This document shows positions 18,938 to 28,168 of a stretch of DNA of 64,000 bases, one piece after another; position 1 is the first letter of the stretch, and every line of letters begins with the position of its first letter. The stretch spans positions 310,001-374,000 of the forward strand of contig NZ_LODW01000059.1 in the NCBI RefSeq assembly GCF_002914525.1. Direction: 5' to 3'. The DNA is from Rhizobium hidalgonense (GTDB lineage: Bacteria > Pseudomonadota > Alphaproteobacteria > Rhizobiales > Rhizobiaceae). The notes under the pieces are model-generated. The model ran no database searches. It saw nothing but the letters and a program-made list of their open reading frames with translations, and was not told the DNA's origin. A program made the position numbers and the translations under genes.

Positions 18938-19831
18938 TCAACCTTTCACGGCAGAGCCGATAAAGGAACTCACGAACCAGCGCTGGAATGCGAGGTAGAG
19001 CCCCAGGATCGGGATCATCATCAAAACGGAGGCTGCCATCGCACGATCCCAGTAGATGCTGTCCTGCCCGAAGAAGGTGGCGATGGCCACCGCGATCGGC
19101 CGGGCATAGTCGGTCTGCGTTACGAGGATTGGCCAAAGATACTGGTTCCACGTCTCGATACCCATGAGGATCGACACGGTGGCGAGTGCGGGCAGGCTGA
19201 GCGGCAGGAAGATCGAGCGATAGACCCGGAAAAAGGATGCGCCATCGATCTCGGCGGCCTCCAGCAATTCCTTCGGCAGCTGCGCGAAGAACTGGTAGAA
19301 CAGGAAGATGTAGAGGGGGCTGGCGACCCAGGGCACGATCTGCACCGCGAAGGTATCGGACATTCCCGCCCGGGAAACCATGATCACCAGCGGCATGATG
19401 ATGCTTTCCTGCGGGATCACGTAGAGCGCGATCACGATCGACAGGATGACGGCGCGACCCTTGAACGATCCCCAGGCCAGGACAAACGCGGCCATCGAAT
19501 TCACAATCAGGCCGGAACAGACCGTTGTGACCAGGATGATCAGCGAGTTGATGAGGTAGCGTCCGAAGGCGAGTTCGCCCGAGAGGTGGCCGACCTCTGC
19601 ATAGTTGGAAAGCGTCGGGTTCGACACCCAGAAGGCCCGGAAGCTGCCCATATCGGCCAGAATCTGGAACCGGACATCCTTGAGGCTTGCCACGACCAGC
19701 AGCAGCAATGGGGAGACGATCACCAGGGCGATGATGAAGATGCAGATCGTCTGGATGATGCGAAGCACCGCTGCAGCGGAACGGGGCCGTGCTGTGCGGG
19801 CCTGCGGGATCGAGAGAGCGATATCAGACAT
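18938..19831 (-). CDS. Carbohydrate ABC transporter permease (MalG family)
   Basis: A 297-residue inner-membrane protein with six predicted helices. The CUT1 EAA loop is ELLEAAEIDGASFFRVYRSIFLPLSLPAL, which docks on the ATPase. The N-terminal polar stretch ends at SAAAVLRIIQTICIFIIALVIVSPLLLLV. Its stop codon almost touches the start of the GH32 gene, and its start overlaps the end of the partner permease by 8 bases, so the three are translationally coupled. Confidence 0.92.
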   Translation of the reverse strand: MSDIALSIPQARTARPRSAAAVLRIIQTICIFIIALVIVSPLLLLVVASLKDVRFQILADMGSFRAFWVSNPTLSNYAEVGHLSGELAFGRYLINSLIILVTTVCSGLIVNSMAAFVLAWGSFKGRAVILSIVIALYVIPQESIIMPLVIMVSRAGMSDTFAVQIVPWVASPLYIFLFYQFFAQLPKELLEAAEIDGASFFRVYRSIFLPLSLPALATVSILMGIETWNQYLWPILVTQTDYARPIAVAIATFFGQDSIYWDRAMAASVLMMIPILGLYLAFQRWFVSSFIGSAVKG

Positions 19832-20762
19832 CGAAGCGCCTCAGGAGCTGGCGCTGGATCAGCGCGATGATGAGAACGATCACGAACAGGATGACGGAGA
19901 CGGCCGAGGCATAGCCCATCTTCTGTTCTTCGAAACCGGCCCGGACCATGTAATGGACCACCGTTTCGGTGCTGCTTTTCGGTCCGCCCTGCGTGAGAAT
20001 GGCGACCTGGGTATAGAGCTTGAACGCTTGGATGGTCGTTATCACCAGGACGAAGACATGGGTCGGCCGCAGGCCGGGCATGGTCACATGCCAGAAGCGG
20101 CGGAAAGCGTTCGCACCGTCGATCTTGGCGGCATCGTAGAGTTCGTCCGGGATGCCCTGAAGGCCGGCGAGGTAGACGATCATCTGAAAGCCGTAGGCCT
20201 GCCAAGCCGAGAGCAGGACGAGCGAGAACATCGCCCACTCGAGATCGCCGAGCCAATCGATCGGCTGGATCGCTCCCCCTGAGACAAAGCTGAGGATCTG
20301 GTTGAAGGGACCCGTCGGATACTGGAACAGGGTGCCCCAGATGACGCAGACCACGACCATCGAGGTGATCGCCGGCAGGAAGAACATGCCGCGCAGCAGA
20401 TTGCGGAACGGCAGCTTCTGATGCAGCAGCAGCGCCGTTGCGAAAGCCAGGCCGCACTGCGCTGGAATGATCCAGAAAGTGAAGCGTGAGACGTTCCAAA
20501 GGGCGGTCCAGAAAAGATCGTCCTGGAAGATGCGAATGAAATTGTTGAACCAGACGAACCGGACGGGCGTTGGCCGCGGCACCAGAGGCTGGTTGGTCAT
20601 CGCCGTCCAGAAGGACAAGAGGAACGGCAGGATAAGAAAGAGGGTCAACAGGATCACGGCCGGCGCGAGCATGGCGGCTTCCTGCATCAGCCGTCCCTTG
20701 TCATGCCGGCGCGCCGGAGCCTTTCGGACGGATGTCGAAGATGTCGATTGTTGCATGACCAT
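19824..20762 (-). CDS. Carbohydrate ABC transporter permease (MalF/UgpA family)
   Basis: A protein of about 312 residues with six membrane helices. The first is EAAMLAPAVILLTLFLILPFLLSFW, and the EAA loop is ELYDAAKIDGANAFRRFWHVTMPGLRPTHVF. It is the partner of the MalG-type permease. The start at 20762 (MVMQQST) is supported by AAAGGA about 8 bases upstream. The open frame extends further to 20867, but that part lies in a RIME repeat and is unlikely to be translated. Confidence 0.9.
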   Translation of the reverse strand: MVMQQSTSSTSVRKAPARRHDKGRLMQEAAMLAPAVILLTLFLILPFLLSFWTAMTNQPLVPRPTPVRFVWFNNFIRIFQDDLFWTALWNVSRFTFWIIPAQCGLAFATALLLHQKLPFRNLLRGMFFLPAITSMVVVCVIWGTLFQYPTGPFNQILSFVSGGAIQPIDWLGDLEWAMFSLVLLSAWQAYGFQMIVYLAGLQGIPDELYDAAKIDGANAFRRFWHVTMPGLRPTHVFVLVITTIQAFKLYTQVAILTQGGPKSSTETVVHYMVRAGFEEQKMGYASAVSVILFVIVLIIALIQRQLLRRFDV

Positions 20763-20784
20763 GCAGTTCGTCCTTTCCAAGCCT

Positions 20785-20914
20785 AAAGCATGCCGCGCAA
20801 AAGTGGGCAGCGGCTTTGCCAGGCAAAGCGCTGAGCGCTTTTGCGGCAATGACATGCGCAAAAACAAAGAGCCAAAGCGCGCGAGGAGCGGATCTGAAAG
20901 ATCTCGACGCGCTT
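20785..20914. repeat. RIME-type intergenic mosaic element
   Basis: Located between the binding-protein gene and the first permease gene of the GH32 operon. It shows AAGCATG ... GCGCAAAAGTGGGCAGCGG and ACATGCGCAAAAACAAAGAG, typical of the rhizobial repeat. It ends with a stem, AAAGCGCG ... CGCGCTTT, around GGATCTGAAAGATC. It may moderate expression downstream of the binding-protein gene. Confidence 0.65.
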
Positions 20915-20984
20915 TCGATGCCGGTCCCGCCCTGCGATGTCTGACGGAGACATCGCAGGGGTCGACCTTCCGGCAGCGATGCGC

Positions 20985-22277
20985 TTATTGCGCGTCGCCG
21001 AACGGCGGATATCCGTCATTGTCCGCGATATCCTCATCGATCTTCTTGGCGGCTGACGTCAGCGCCTCCTTCGGATCGCCACCATTGAACACCTCGTCGG
21101 CGGCTTGCATGAAGGCCGAGGTGATTGTGGGATAGGCGGGATGCGGCGGGCGCGAGACGGCCGTCTTCGACGCCTGTTCGAAGGCGATCGCCATCGGGCC
21201 GCCATTTGCATAGAGCGGAGATTCGGCCGCGAAACTCTTCAGGCCGGGATAACCCGACTGGCTCGCGACGTAGGCTCGATATTCCTTGTCCTTCAGCAGG
21301 AAGCTGATGAACTTGGCCGCTATATCGGGATGTTTCGACGTCTTGGTGATCGCCCAGATCCAGGTGCCATTGGGGCTCGCGCCCTTTGTGCCGAACTTCG
21401 GAAGCGGCAGCACGACAATATTGTCCTTCATGGTCGCTGCGGCCTCCGCATAGACCCAGTGTCCGCCGAGCGCCAGCGCGGCCGGATTTCCTTCGGCGAA
21501 GAACTGATTGGTGCCGGCCGATTGCGGCACGACCCAGCCGTTCTTGACCCATTTCTGCATCATGGCGAGAGCATCGACGCAGGCGTCGCTGTCGAGCGTG
21601 CCCTCTGATTTCCAGGCCTTGCGGTCGATCAGGTCGCAGCCGGCCGATTGCAGGATCGGGCCATAGGCATAGGTGATCCACTCGGTCTTGATGCCGTAGC
21701 CGCGGAAGGTGTCGATCGGCCACTTCACCCCATCGAGCTTGGAGAGCTTCTCGAGATAGGTTTCGAATTCCTCTCGGGTCCAGGCATCGTCGACGGATTT
21801 CGGGATGCGGGCGCCGATCGCTTCGAGATATTTCTTGTTGCCGTAAAGAACCACTGACGAGTCGGTCAGGCCGATCGCATAGAGGTCCTTGTCGATCGGG
21901 TATGTGCCTTGAGCGATGTTGGACTCCGTCATGTCGTCGAGGAGGTCCTTGTCGATCAGCGGCTTGATCGGCTGAAGATAGCCCGACCAGACGTAATTGG
22001 CGAGGAACGGTGCATCGAGCTCCATGACATCGGGCAGCTGCTTGGCCATGACGGCGGCGCTGAACTTCTCGTTATAGGCGTCGTGCGGCGCATAGATGAA
22101 CTGCACGTCGACATCGGGGTTGGCCGCCTCGAACCGTTCGGCGACCTTGCCATAGGCGGCGACAAAACCGGGATCGCCCTGATGCATGATCTGGATCGCG
22201 GTCTTTTCGGCGGCAGCAGCCCACGGGGCAAAGAGCGCCGATGTCAGGACCAGAGACCAAAGTAAACGATTACCCAT
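20985..22277 (-). CDS. Carbohydrate ABC transporter substrate-binding protein (family 1)
   Basis: A 430-residue extracellular solute-binding protein. The signal peptide is MGNRLLWSLVLTSALFAPWAAAAEKT, so the product is periplasmic. Family features are HQGDPGFVAAYGKVAERFEAANPDVDVQFIY and the pattern LPDVMELDAPFLANYVWSGYLQPI. It is the first transport gene of the operon, 36 bases after the LacI regulator, and is separated from the permeases by a RIME element of the kind often seen after highly expressed binding-protein genes. Given the GH32 gene, the ligand is probably a fructose-containing oligosaccharide. Confidence 0.9.
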   Translation of the reverse strand: MGNRLLWSLVLTSALFAPWAAAAEKTAIQIMHQGDPGFVAAYGKVAERFEAANPDVDVQFIYAPHDAYNEKFSAAVMAKQLPDVMELDAPFLANYVWSGYLQPIKPLIDKDLLDDMTESNIAQGTYPIDKDLYAIGLTDSSVVLYGNKKYLEAIGARIPKSVDDAWTREEFETYLEKLSKLDGVKWPIDTFRGYGIKTEWITYAYGPILQSAGCDLIDRKAWKSEGTLDSDACVDALAMMQKWVKNGWVVPQSAGTNQFFAEGNPAALALGGHWVYAEAAATMKDNIVVLPLPKFGTKGASPNGTWIWAITKTSKHPDIAAKFISFLLKDKEYRAYVASQSGYPGLKSFAAESPLYANGGPMAIAFEQASKTAVSRPPHPAYPTITSAFMQAADEVFNGGDPKEALTSAAKKIDEDIADNDGYPPFGDAQ

Positions 22278-22313
22278 TAGAATTCCTCCTCAATTGAATG
22301 GGTCGAGTTCAAA

Positions 22314-23318
22314 TTATACGGATGCCCGCTCCACCAGTTGGAACGGCAGTTTCTGCACTCCGACCGGGGGCCGGTCATCGGCAAGCAGGATGTGCGCGGC
22401 TTGGCGGCCCATGGCACGGTGCGGCAGCGCCATGGTCGTCAGCGGCGGATCGAGACGCGAGGCGATCTCGACATGGTTGTCGAAACTCGCGACCGCGACA
22501 TCATCGGGGATACTTGCGCCGCATCGGCGCAACGCGGCATAGACCTCCATCGCCACGCGATCGTTGCCGCACAGGATGGCATCGGGGCGGCGGGGACCCG
22601 TCATGAGATCATGCACATGCGTCGGCACGAGGCTGTGGGCCCGGTCGCTATAGATCGCCTTGCTGACGGCGGGCAAGACGATGGCCCCTGCCCCGTCGAT
22701 GGCGGCGTGATCGAGCGCTTGGCGGAAGCCGAGTTCGCGCAGTTCACCGGCGAGCAGTCCTGGCAGATTGATGAAAGCGATATTGCGACGGCCCGCCTCG
22801 ATGAGATAGGTCGTAATCTCGATCGCCGCTCCCGCTTCATCTGGCACCAGAGACGTCACGCGGTCGTTGGCATCCCGGCAATTGATCATGACGCCCACGG
22901 TGTCGGCAAACTCGGGCGGCAGGTCGACGCTTTTATGATACATAGCGGCATAGGCAATCGCTCGCGGGCGAAATTGCCGCATCTCATCGAGGATCGACGC
23001 TACGCTGCGATGGCCGCCGAGCGTCATCGCGAACACGGCCATGTCGGCCCCACGCACGGCGCCGTCGAGCCCCCTGATGATCTCGGTTGCGAAAGGTGAG
23101 GTGATCAGGTCATCGGCAACGAGGCCCACGAGCGGCATCCAGCCCTGGCGCATGCTGCGGGCGGCGAAATTGGTGACATAGCCAATCTCCTCGGCTATCT
23201 CCTTGATCCGCTGGCGGGTTTCCTCCGACATGCGCGCCGAGCCGCCATGCAGTGCACCTGACACCGTCTTGACGGAAACGCCGGCGCGAGCGGCTATGTC
23301 GTTGAGTGAGGCAGTCAT
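22314..23318 (-). CDS. LacI-family transcriptional regulator
   Basis: A 334-residue LacI/GalR repressor. The DNA-binding head is SLNDIAARAGVSVKTVSGALHGGSARMSEETRQRIKEIAEEIGYVTNFAARSM, followed by a periplasmic-binding-like effector domain (MPLVGLVADDLITSPFATEIIRGLDGAV, and PDAILCGNDRVAMEVYAALRRCGASIPDDVAVASFDNHVEIA). It heads the GH32 operon and probably represses itself and the operon. There is little room for a promoter between it and the binding-protein gene, so the whole set may be read from upstream of lacI, where an operator candidate lies at 23328-23345. Confidence 0.92.
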   Translation of the reverse strand: MTASLNDIAARAGVSVKTVSGALHGGSARMSEETRQRIKEIAEEIGYVTNFAARSMRQGWMPLVGLVADDLITSPFATEIIRGLDGAVRGADMAVFAMTLGGHRSVASILDEMRQFRPRAIAYAAMYHKSVDLPPEFADTVGVMINCRDANDRVTSLVPDEAGAAIEITTYLIEAGRRNIAFINLPGLLAGELRELGFRQALDHAAIDGAGAIVLPAVSKAIYSDRAHSLVPTHVHDLMTGPRRPDAILCGNDRVAMEVYAALRRCGASIPDDVAVASFDNHVEIASRLDPPLTTMALPHRAMGRQAAHILLADDRPPVGVQKLPFQLVERASV

Positions 23319-23327
23319 GGGTTCTCA

Positions 23328-23345
23328 TGGGTTATCGATTATCCA
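23328..23345. promoter_or_regulatory. Candidate LacI-type operator
   Basis: TGGGTTATCGATTATCCA is an imperfect 18-bp palindrome, 7 of 9 pairs matching, with the central CG usual for LacI-family sites. It starts 10 bases upstream of the lacI start codon, suiting autoregulation. Confidence 0.5.
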
Positions 23346-23404
23346 AGCTGACATCAGTCGCGTTCCATCGAGTCAAGAATGTCAATCCTCGACGCTGACC
23401 GATG

Positions 23405-23433
23405 AAAAAAAACCCGCCGAAGCGGGTTTTTTT
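23405..23433. terminator. Rho-independent terminator
   Basis: AAAAAACCCGC-CGAA-GCGGGTTTTTTT is a textbook stem-loop with T-run on the plus strand and A-run on the other, so on the minus strand it also ends in U residues. It lies just after the small exported-protein gene and terminates it. Confidence 0.85.
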
Positions 23434-23448
23434 GGGCGAAGAGGCCAC

Positions 23449-23769
23449 TCAGTTGTTGTGGGCTGCGCAGGCCTCGTCCATTGGCGTGGCGTTGCTGGTG
23501 CCGCCCTGCGTCTGAAGATTGGCGGAGTTGTTGACCGGGTTGGGGCACTTGGTCTTGTCCATCTTCATCGTGCCGCCGGTCGTGGAGCCCGTCGTGGTGC
23601 TATCCATCGCCATCGGTTTCTTGGCCTTCGTGTCGGTCGTGGCACCGCCGCCCTGATCGGCCTGGTTCTTGTCGATCGTGGCGCCGGCCGGAGCCGGATT
23701 GGACTGGGCGAAAGCCGACGTGGCCATGCCGAGGGCGAAAAGCGAAGCTGCTACGAGTTTCATACGCAT
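23449..23769 (-). CDS. Small exported protein of unknown function
   Basis: A 106-residue protein with a clear signal peptide (MRMKLVAASLFALGMATSAFAQSNPAP) and a low-complexity mature part rich in Thr, Gly, Met and Asn (TTTGSTTGGTMKMDKTKCPNP). Two cysteines remain in the mature protein, in DKTKCPNPVN and MDEACAAHNN. The start at 23769 follows a strong AAGGAGG site. The product is probably periplasmic, but I do not recognise the family. It has its own terminator. Confidence 0.75.
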   Translation of the reverse strand: MRMKLVAASLFALGMATSAFAQSNPAPAGATIDKNQADQGGGATTDTKAKKPMAMDSTTTGSTTGGTMKMDKTKCPNPVNNSANLQTQGGTSNATPMDEACAAHNN

Positions 23770-23872
23770 CTGATGTCCTCCTTGGGATCTTTGCGTGCTT
23801 GGCCTATCCACAACCTCGCCGCCACATCATTGTTCCGCTGATGCTGATAAATGCGGACATGCAGAGTTGAGC

Positions 23873-24670
23873 CTATTTTGCGTAAAGCGCCCGTGATCGT
23901 TCGAGGTGATTGAGCAGCGCCATTTCGGAGCCGTCGACATCGTTGGCTTCGAGGCGGTCGACGATTTCGTCGTGTTCGGCCAGCGTAAACTTTTCCTTGC
24001 CGGTCCAGATTAGCATCTCGGTGTGATATTCCTTCAGCCAGGCGAGCATCGCTTCGCTGACGGCGACGTAAATCGGATTGCCGGAGATCTGGGCGATGCG
24101 GGTGTGGAATTCCATATCGGCGTCGATGAATTCTTCGGCCTGCCCGAGCGACAGGCGCTGGCGCTCGATGATGGCTCTGAGGTCGCTGATATCGTTTGCC
24201 GAGGCGCGTTGGGCGGCCTCGCGGGCCATGCCGCGTTCGAAGAAGATGCGCGCGCTTTTCAGGTGCTCCAGTGAATCGGCCGATTGTGACAGCATGATCT
24301 TGGCGGTGAGGTCGACCTGGCGGAAAATCGACTTTGCCGTCAGCCTCAGCACCTTGGCCCGTTCGCCGTGCGAAATGCTGACGAGGCCCTTGTTGGCGAG
24401 CGACTGCATGGCCTCGCGGATCGCCGGGCGGCCGACGCCGAAGCGCTCCATCAGCACCCGCTCGGAGGGCATGTCGTCATCGGGCAGAAGCTCGCCCGAG
24501 GTTATCATTCGCTCAAGTGAAACAGCGGTGAAGCTTTCCTTTCGAAATATCGAGGTCCATTTCTTCGACCAGCGGACCCAGCAGCGTTTGCACGCCTGAG
24601 ACTCGTCGCGCGCAGGGCCTAAACGCGACATCGGGGTTGATGATGTCAGGCGCGCTTGACGATGCCTCAT
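23873..24670 (-). CDS. GntR-family (FadR/NanR-like) regulator, N-terminus possibly frameshifted
   Basis: The core reads MITSGELLPDDDMPSERVLMERFGVGRPAIREAMQSLANKGLVSISHGERAKVLRL, a GntR winged helix very like NanR (NGERARV in E. coli). An FCD effector domain follows, with metal/ligand residues in IDADMEFHTRIAQISGNPIY and HDEIVDRLEANDVDGSEMALLNHL. The first 45 or so residues (MRHRQARLTSS...CKRCWVRWSKKWTSIFRKES) do not look like this family. In the neighbouring frame, GTG 24593 opens VQTLLGPLVEEMDLDISKGKL, which does, until a stop at 24513. A one-base shift between about 24513 and 24550 would join the two. Either a sequencing error or a damaged gene is likely. The true targets are not obvious from the neighbours. 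Confidence 0.75.
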   Translation of the reverse strand: MRHRQARLTSSTPMSRLGPARDESQACKRCWVRWSKKWTSIFRKESFTAVSLERMITSGELLPDDDMPSERVLMERFGVGRPAIREAMQSLANKGLVSISHGERAKVLRLTAKSIFRQVDLTAKIMLSQSADSLEHLKSARIFFERGMAREAAQRASANDISDLRAIIERQRLSLGQAEEFIDADMEFHTRIAQISGNPIYVAVSEAMLAWLKEYHTEMLIWTGKEKFTLAEHDEIVDRLEANDVDGSEMALLNHLERSRALYAK

Positions 24671-24751
24671 CTTGGCAGAAGAAATGCGACGTGTAATCTA
24701 ATCTCCGAAGATCGCCGATAGGTTGTCGGCTGACGATGAGGGAGCCAAGAC

Positions 24752-25285
24752 ATGCACGTTCGAAAAGCCGTCTCCTCGGACGCCGGGGAGTTGAGCGCAC
24801 TGCTGAACGAGATCATCCGCGCCGGCGGAACGACAGCACTCGAGACCCCGCTTTCGGCCGCCGAGTTCGCCGATTGGTTCATCGACGGCGAGTTTTCTCT
24901 TGTCTGCCATGTTGCAGAACACGGTCAGTCGCTGATGGGCTTTCAATCGCTGAGCCTATACGGCGACCCGCCAAAAGGCGTTGCCGACATTGGGACCTTT
25001 GCACGTCTGAACCCGAAGACCGCAGGCGTCGGCAGCGCGCTTTTTCCCGCGACCCGCGCGGCTGCGAAAGAACTCGAATTCATCAATGCGACCATCCGCG
25101 CCGACAATGTCAGCGGACTTGGCTATTATGCGAAGATGGGCTTTGAGACCTATGACAGGCTGCTCCAGGTTCCACTTCAGGATGGGACGCCTGTCGACAG
25201 GATCAAGAAGCGTTTCCGCCTAGACGCCCGGCATCACGCGACGCCTGACGCCCAAGGAGCCGACGGCGTTATCGGAAAACGTTGA
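24752..25285 (+). CDS. GNAT-family N-acetyltransferase
   Basis: A 177-residue GNAT protein (MHVRKAVSSDAGELSALLNEIIRAGG...). The acetyl-CoA-binding region is around VADIGTFARLNPKTAGVGSALFPATRAAAKELEFINATIRADNVSGLGYYAKMGF, with the usual N-x-x-G-x-x-x-Y-x-K-x-G-F ending. The C-terminal 25 residues are polar and variable. It is transcribed alone and divergently from the NanR-like gene. The substrate is unknown. Confidence 0.85.
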   Translation: MHVRKAVSSDAGELSALLNEIIRAGGTTALETPLSAAEFADWFIDGEFSLVCHVAEHGQSLMGFQSLSLYGDPPKGVADIGTFARLNPKTAGVGSALFPATRAAAKELEFINATIRADNVSGLGYYAKMGFETYDRLLQVPLQDGTPVDRIKKRFRLDARHHATPDAQGADGVIGKR

Positions 25286-25541
25286 CGCGGCAGGCTGCTC
25301 GCATCTCATCGATGTGCGGCGAGTACTTGGGGCAGTATCGGTGGAAGCGTTTCAGTGAACGAGCATAGAAGCGTGCATAAGGTAGTTCACCGACGCTGCC
25401 GAGCACATGTCGCTCGTCGCGAAACGGAAGGCGACGCTGGGACGGCGGAAGTCCCCTTTCGACAGCCGGATTGATGATGGCGGATCGAACTGGCAGCGGA
25501 TCGAACATCCGCTGCCAGAGATGATTCAACAAGTGGACTGC

Positions 25542-25874
25542 TTATTTCGCCGGGGCTTTGTAGGCAGATGCGATTTTGCCCGCCTTTTCTTGGGCGGCCT
25601 TGAATTCCGCACCCGTGTATGCGCGCACGGTTTTGATATTCGATACTGCGCCTGATGCGCCTACGACAAGAAGTGCGGGGATCAGGTCAACACCGTCAGG
25701 AAATTCAGCGATTACCATCCAGTCAGTTTCACCGGTCGTGACGTAGAAAGAACGCTGTTTCCCACCTGCTGCTTCCATGATGGCACGGGCCGCCGCTTCC
25801 CGGTCCGATGGATCGGCGATCATTCCCTTCGCTGCCGTGGCTGAATAGCACCCTGTGATTATGAACAGTGGCAT
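25542..25874 (-). CDS. GYD-domain protein
   Basis: A 110-residue protein of the GYD family (MPLFIITGCYSATAAKGMIADPSDREAAARAIMEAAGGKQRSFYVTTGETDWMVIAEFPDG). These are small ferredoxin-like alpha/beta proteins common in rhizobia, with unknown role. The start at 25874 follows GGGAGGA with good spacing; an in-frame ATG at 25928 lies too far upstream. It stands alone. Confidence 0.8.
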   Translation of the reverse strand: MPLFIITGCYSATAAKGMIADPSDREAAARAIMEAAGGKQRSFYVTTGETDWMVIAEFPDGVDLIPALLVVGASGAVSNIKTVRAYTGAEFKAAQEKAGKIASAYKAPAK

Positions 25875-26391
25875 AGGACATCCTCCCTCAACAAGCGGGC
25901 AGATCGGGGTGATCTGCCGCATATTCAATATCTCACATCCACGCGGTCGCCGCGATTAGATAAACCGGATTAAAAGCCGGCGTAGGTCGCCGTGTCGTCA
26001 AGAAGCCCAGCGCCGCCTCTCCTCCGTCGAAACATCGACGGACGAAGATGCCGCAGCTCCCGGCGACCATGCTCGCTCGGGCTTGAACGCTGGAGCCGCT
26101 AAAGCTCACCGGCACGTAGCGCCTTTGCCTACCAAACCGGCAACGCCACCGAATGTGCCCCACTTACTGCGGCGACGGGTTCGGGTTTGGTAGCCCAGCT
26201 ATTGTAAGTCTATGACGTAACAGCGTAGTTTTCTCCAATGGAAGCAAAAATGCATTTTACTTCCGCCATTGGGGTAGGCTACTGTACGACGCTGTCGCGT
26301 CCGACGATCCCTGATCAAGTATCGATGGACGGATGTGAAGACGCAAAGACGCGGGAAACGGAACAGACGAAGACATATCCGGAGAATGCCC
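25875..26391. other. Intergenic stretch without recognisable gene
   Basis: About 515 bases between the GYD gene and the methyltransferase gene. Open frames here lack ribosome sites and family resemblance. The right half is AT-richer and should contain the methyltransferase promoter. Confidence 0.4.
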
Positions 26392-27285
26392 ATGCCTGAT
26401 GCCATGTTCACCGCCGAGGAACTTGCTTTGATCCGCCGGGCTTACGCCCATCAGGTGGCGGCAACTGCGGCAACGACCAACCCACGGATCGAGGCTGCCT
26501 TTGCCGTCGTCCCTCGCGAAGAGTTCCTCGGGGCGCCACCATGGCAGATTGCCGGTCTGGGCGGAGGATATCGCCCCCTGGGCTCCTCTGATCTGGTTCT
26601 TGCCTATCAGGATGTGCTGTTTGCCCTGCAGCCCGACAAGGGCGTTAACAATGGCAGTCCGTCTCTGCATGCCCGCCTCCTGGCGGAACTGGACGTCCAG
26701 ATCGGTGATCGCGTCGCCCATATCGGTGCCGGCACCGGCTATTATAGCGCCATTCTCGCGGAGCTGGTCGGCGCCACCGGTCATGTCTATGCGGTCGAAA
26801 TGGATTCCGGTCTGGCCGGCCACGCGCAAGCAGCGCTTGTCGATCGGACCAATGTCACCGTCATCACCGCCGACGGCAATCAATGGCCGCAACAAGATGT
26901 GGATGCGATCTACGTGAATTTCGCCGTCGGGCGACCGGCGGCGCCGTGGATCGAAAGGCTGCGACCTGGAGGGCGCCTGGTGTTGCCACTCGGCGTACCG
27001 CGCCAGGGCCGACCATCGAATGGCGGTCGTCATGCCTCCCATGGTGCCGCACTTCGTATTGAGCGTGGCGCGACCGGATTTGCCGCGCGTTGGATCGGCA
27101 ATGCCTATTTCGTCTGCGCCGAAGGTGGGTTGGCGATCGACGAGAACGAGGTGGAGAAGCTCACGGCCGCCTTCAAGCGCGGCGGCATCGAATTCATCAA
27201 AAGCCTTCTCTGGAAGATCGAGCCGCGGGTAGGACGCTGCTGGTATATCGGCGACCAATGGGCGCTTTGCTACGACGACGCCTGA
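26392..27285 (+). CDS. Protein-L-isoaspartate O-methyltransferase-like protein
   Basis: A protein of about 297 residues of the Pcm/PIMT class. The SAM-binding motif I is DRVAHIGAGTGYYSAILAELVGATGHVYAVEMDSGLAGHA, preceded by NNGSPSLHARLLAELDVQIGD, the counterpart of the PIMT segment that recognises isoaspartate. RLRPGGRLVLPLG follows. The C-terminal 100 residues differ from standard Pcm, so the substrate may not be isoaspartyl protein. The start at 26392 (MPDAMFTAEE) has CGGAGA at suitable spacing. It stands alone, followed by a long gene-poor stretch. Confidence 0.75.
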   Translation: MPDAMFTAEELALIRRAYAHQVAATAATTNPRIEAAFAVVPREEFLGAPPWQIAGLGGGYRPLGSSDLVLAYQDVLFALQPDKGVNNGSPSLHARLLAELDVQIGDRVAHIGAGTGYYSAILAELVGATGHVYAVEMDSGLAGHAQAALVDRTNVTVITADGNQWPQQDVDAIYVNFAVGRPAAPWIERLRPGGRLVLPLGVPRQGRPSNGGRHASHGAALRIERGATGFAARWIGNAYFVCAEGGLAIDENEVEKLTAAFKRGGIEFIKSLLWKIEPRVGRCWYIGDQWALCYDDA

Positions 27286-27763
27286 GACATTCATCGCGCA
27301 AGGGGCGGGCGCTCCGTCTCATGGGGAATGGAGGGCGACGCAGCCCACCTCCGATGTCGATGTCTCCGCCCTTCGGCCGGTTTGATCAGTTGAGGACAAT
27401 CGAGACCGCGACGGCGCTAGACATCCAGTGCAGACGGCACGGGCGACAAGACGCTGAAGTCGATCTCGGGTCCGATTATCTTGAGGGAAGATATGTCTAG
27501 TTTCGCGATGAGGGTGCCTGGCCAGAATAGCGAGAGCCCGGCGCGGGAGAGGTGCGCCGGGCTTCGATAGTGACCGACAGCCTGGGAGGAGGATGCTGTC
27601 CGTCGGATCCAAGCGGCTCGGAGGGGGGAGCGCTTCGGTCCGCCATGAGGTAGTGCCGCACCGCGGCAAATTCAAGCCTTGTACGCGACCTCATCCCGGT
27701 GATGATGGACGAAGGGCGGGCGAGGCGCGTCACCGTGATAGCCTGCGGCTGGATTGGTGTGGT

Positions 27764-27779
27764 GTTGTCCGCGGACAAC
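27764..27779. promoter_or_regulatory. parS-like palindrome, copy 1
   Basis: GTTGTCCGCGGACAAC, a perfect 16-bp palindrome fitting GTT-N4-GC-N4-AAC, the form reported for RepB-binding centromere sites of repABC plasmids. Confidence 0.6.
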
Positions 27780-28142
27780 TTGCGCTGCGCCGTTGATCGT
27801 TTCTGAAGCGCCGGCCGCGCCTCGTAATAGTCACCTCCGGTTCCCTCCCCGCCCTTCTGGCCCTGTGCGGAGCGCGCGCCTGATGACCCCTGGATGGGCG
27901 GGCATCAACCTCCATAGCCGAACTGAACCCGGAGTGCGATGCATCGGGGTTCTGATACTTGGCGCTCCTACCGAGGGCCGCCAGTGTTCCTTGTTGAGGG
28001 CGTCATCCTCCAGCCTCCACCCTTTGGGGCGCGTGAGCCGTCGCGCTCCAAGTTGCGCCCCTGTTTCATTTGGCGTCGCTGCGGCCACCCCGTCCCTCGA
28101 GGCTCATGCGGAGCGCCTGAAGTCGGGTCTCTTTGGGGGGGC

Positions 28143-28168
28143 GGCCAGTTGTCCGCGGACAACTGGCC
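28143..28168. promoter_or_regulatory. parS-like palindrome, copy 2 (extended)
   Basis: The same 16-mer at 28148-28163, here extended by GGCCA and TGGCC on either side to a perfect 26-bp palindrome. Confidence 0.65.

Noticed and set aside
25269..25532. 87-codon minus-strand frame between the GNAT and GYD genes
   Set aside because: It starts with TTG or a weak ATG without ribosome site and overlaps the GNAT gene end. The C-terminal part (FYARSLKRFHRYCPKYSPHID) looks protein-like, so a gene remnant is possible, but evidence is too thin.
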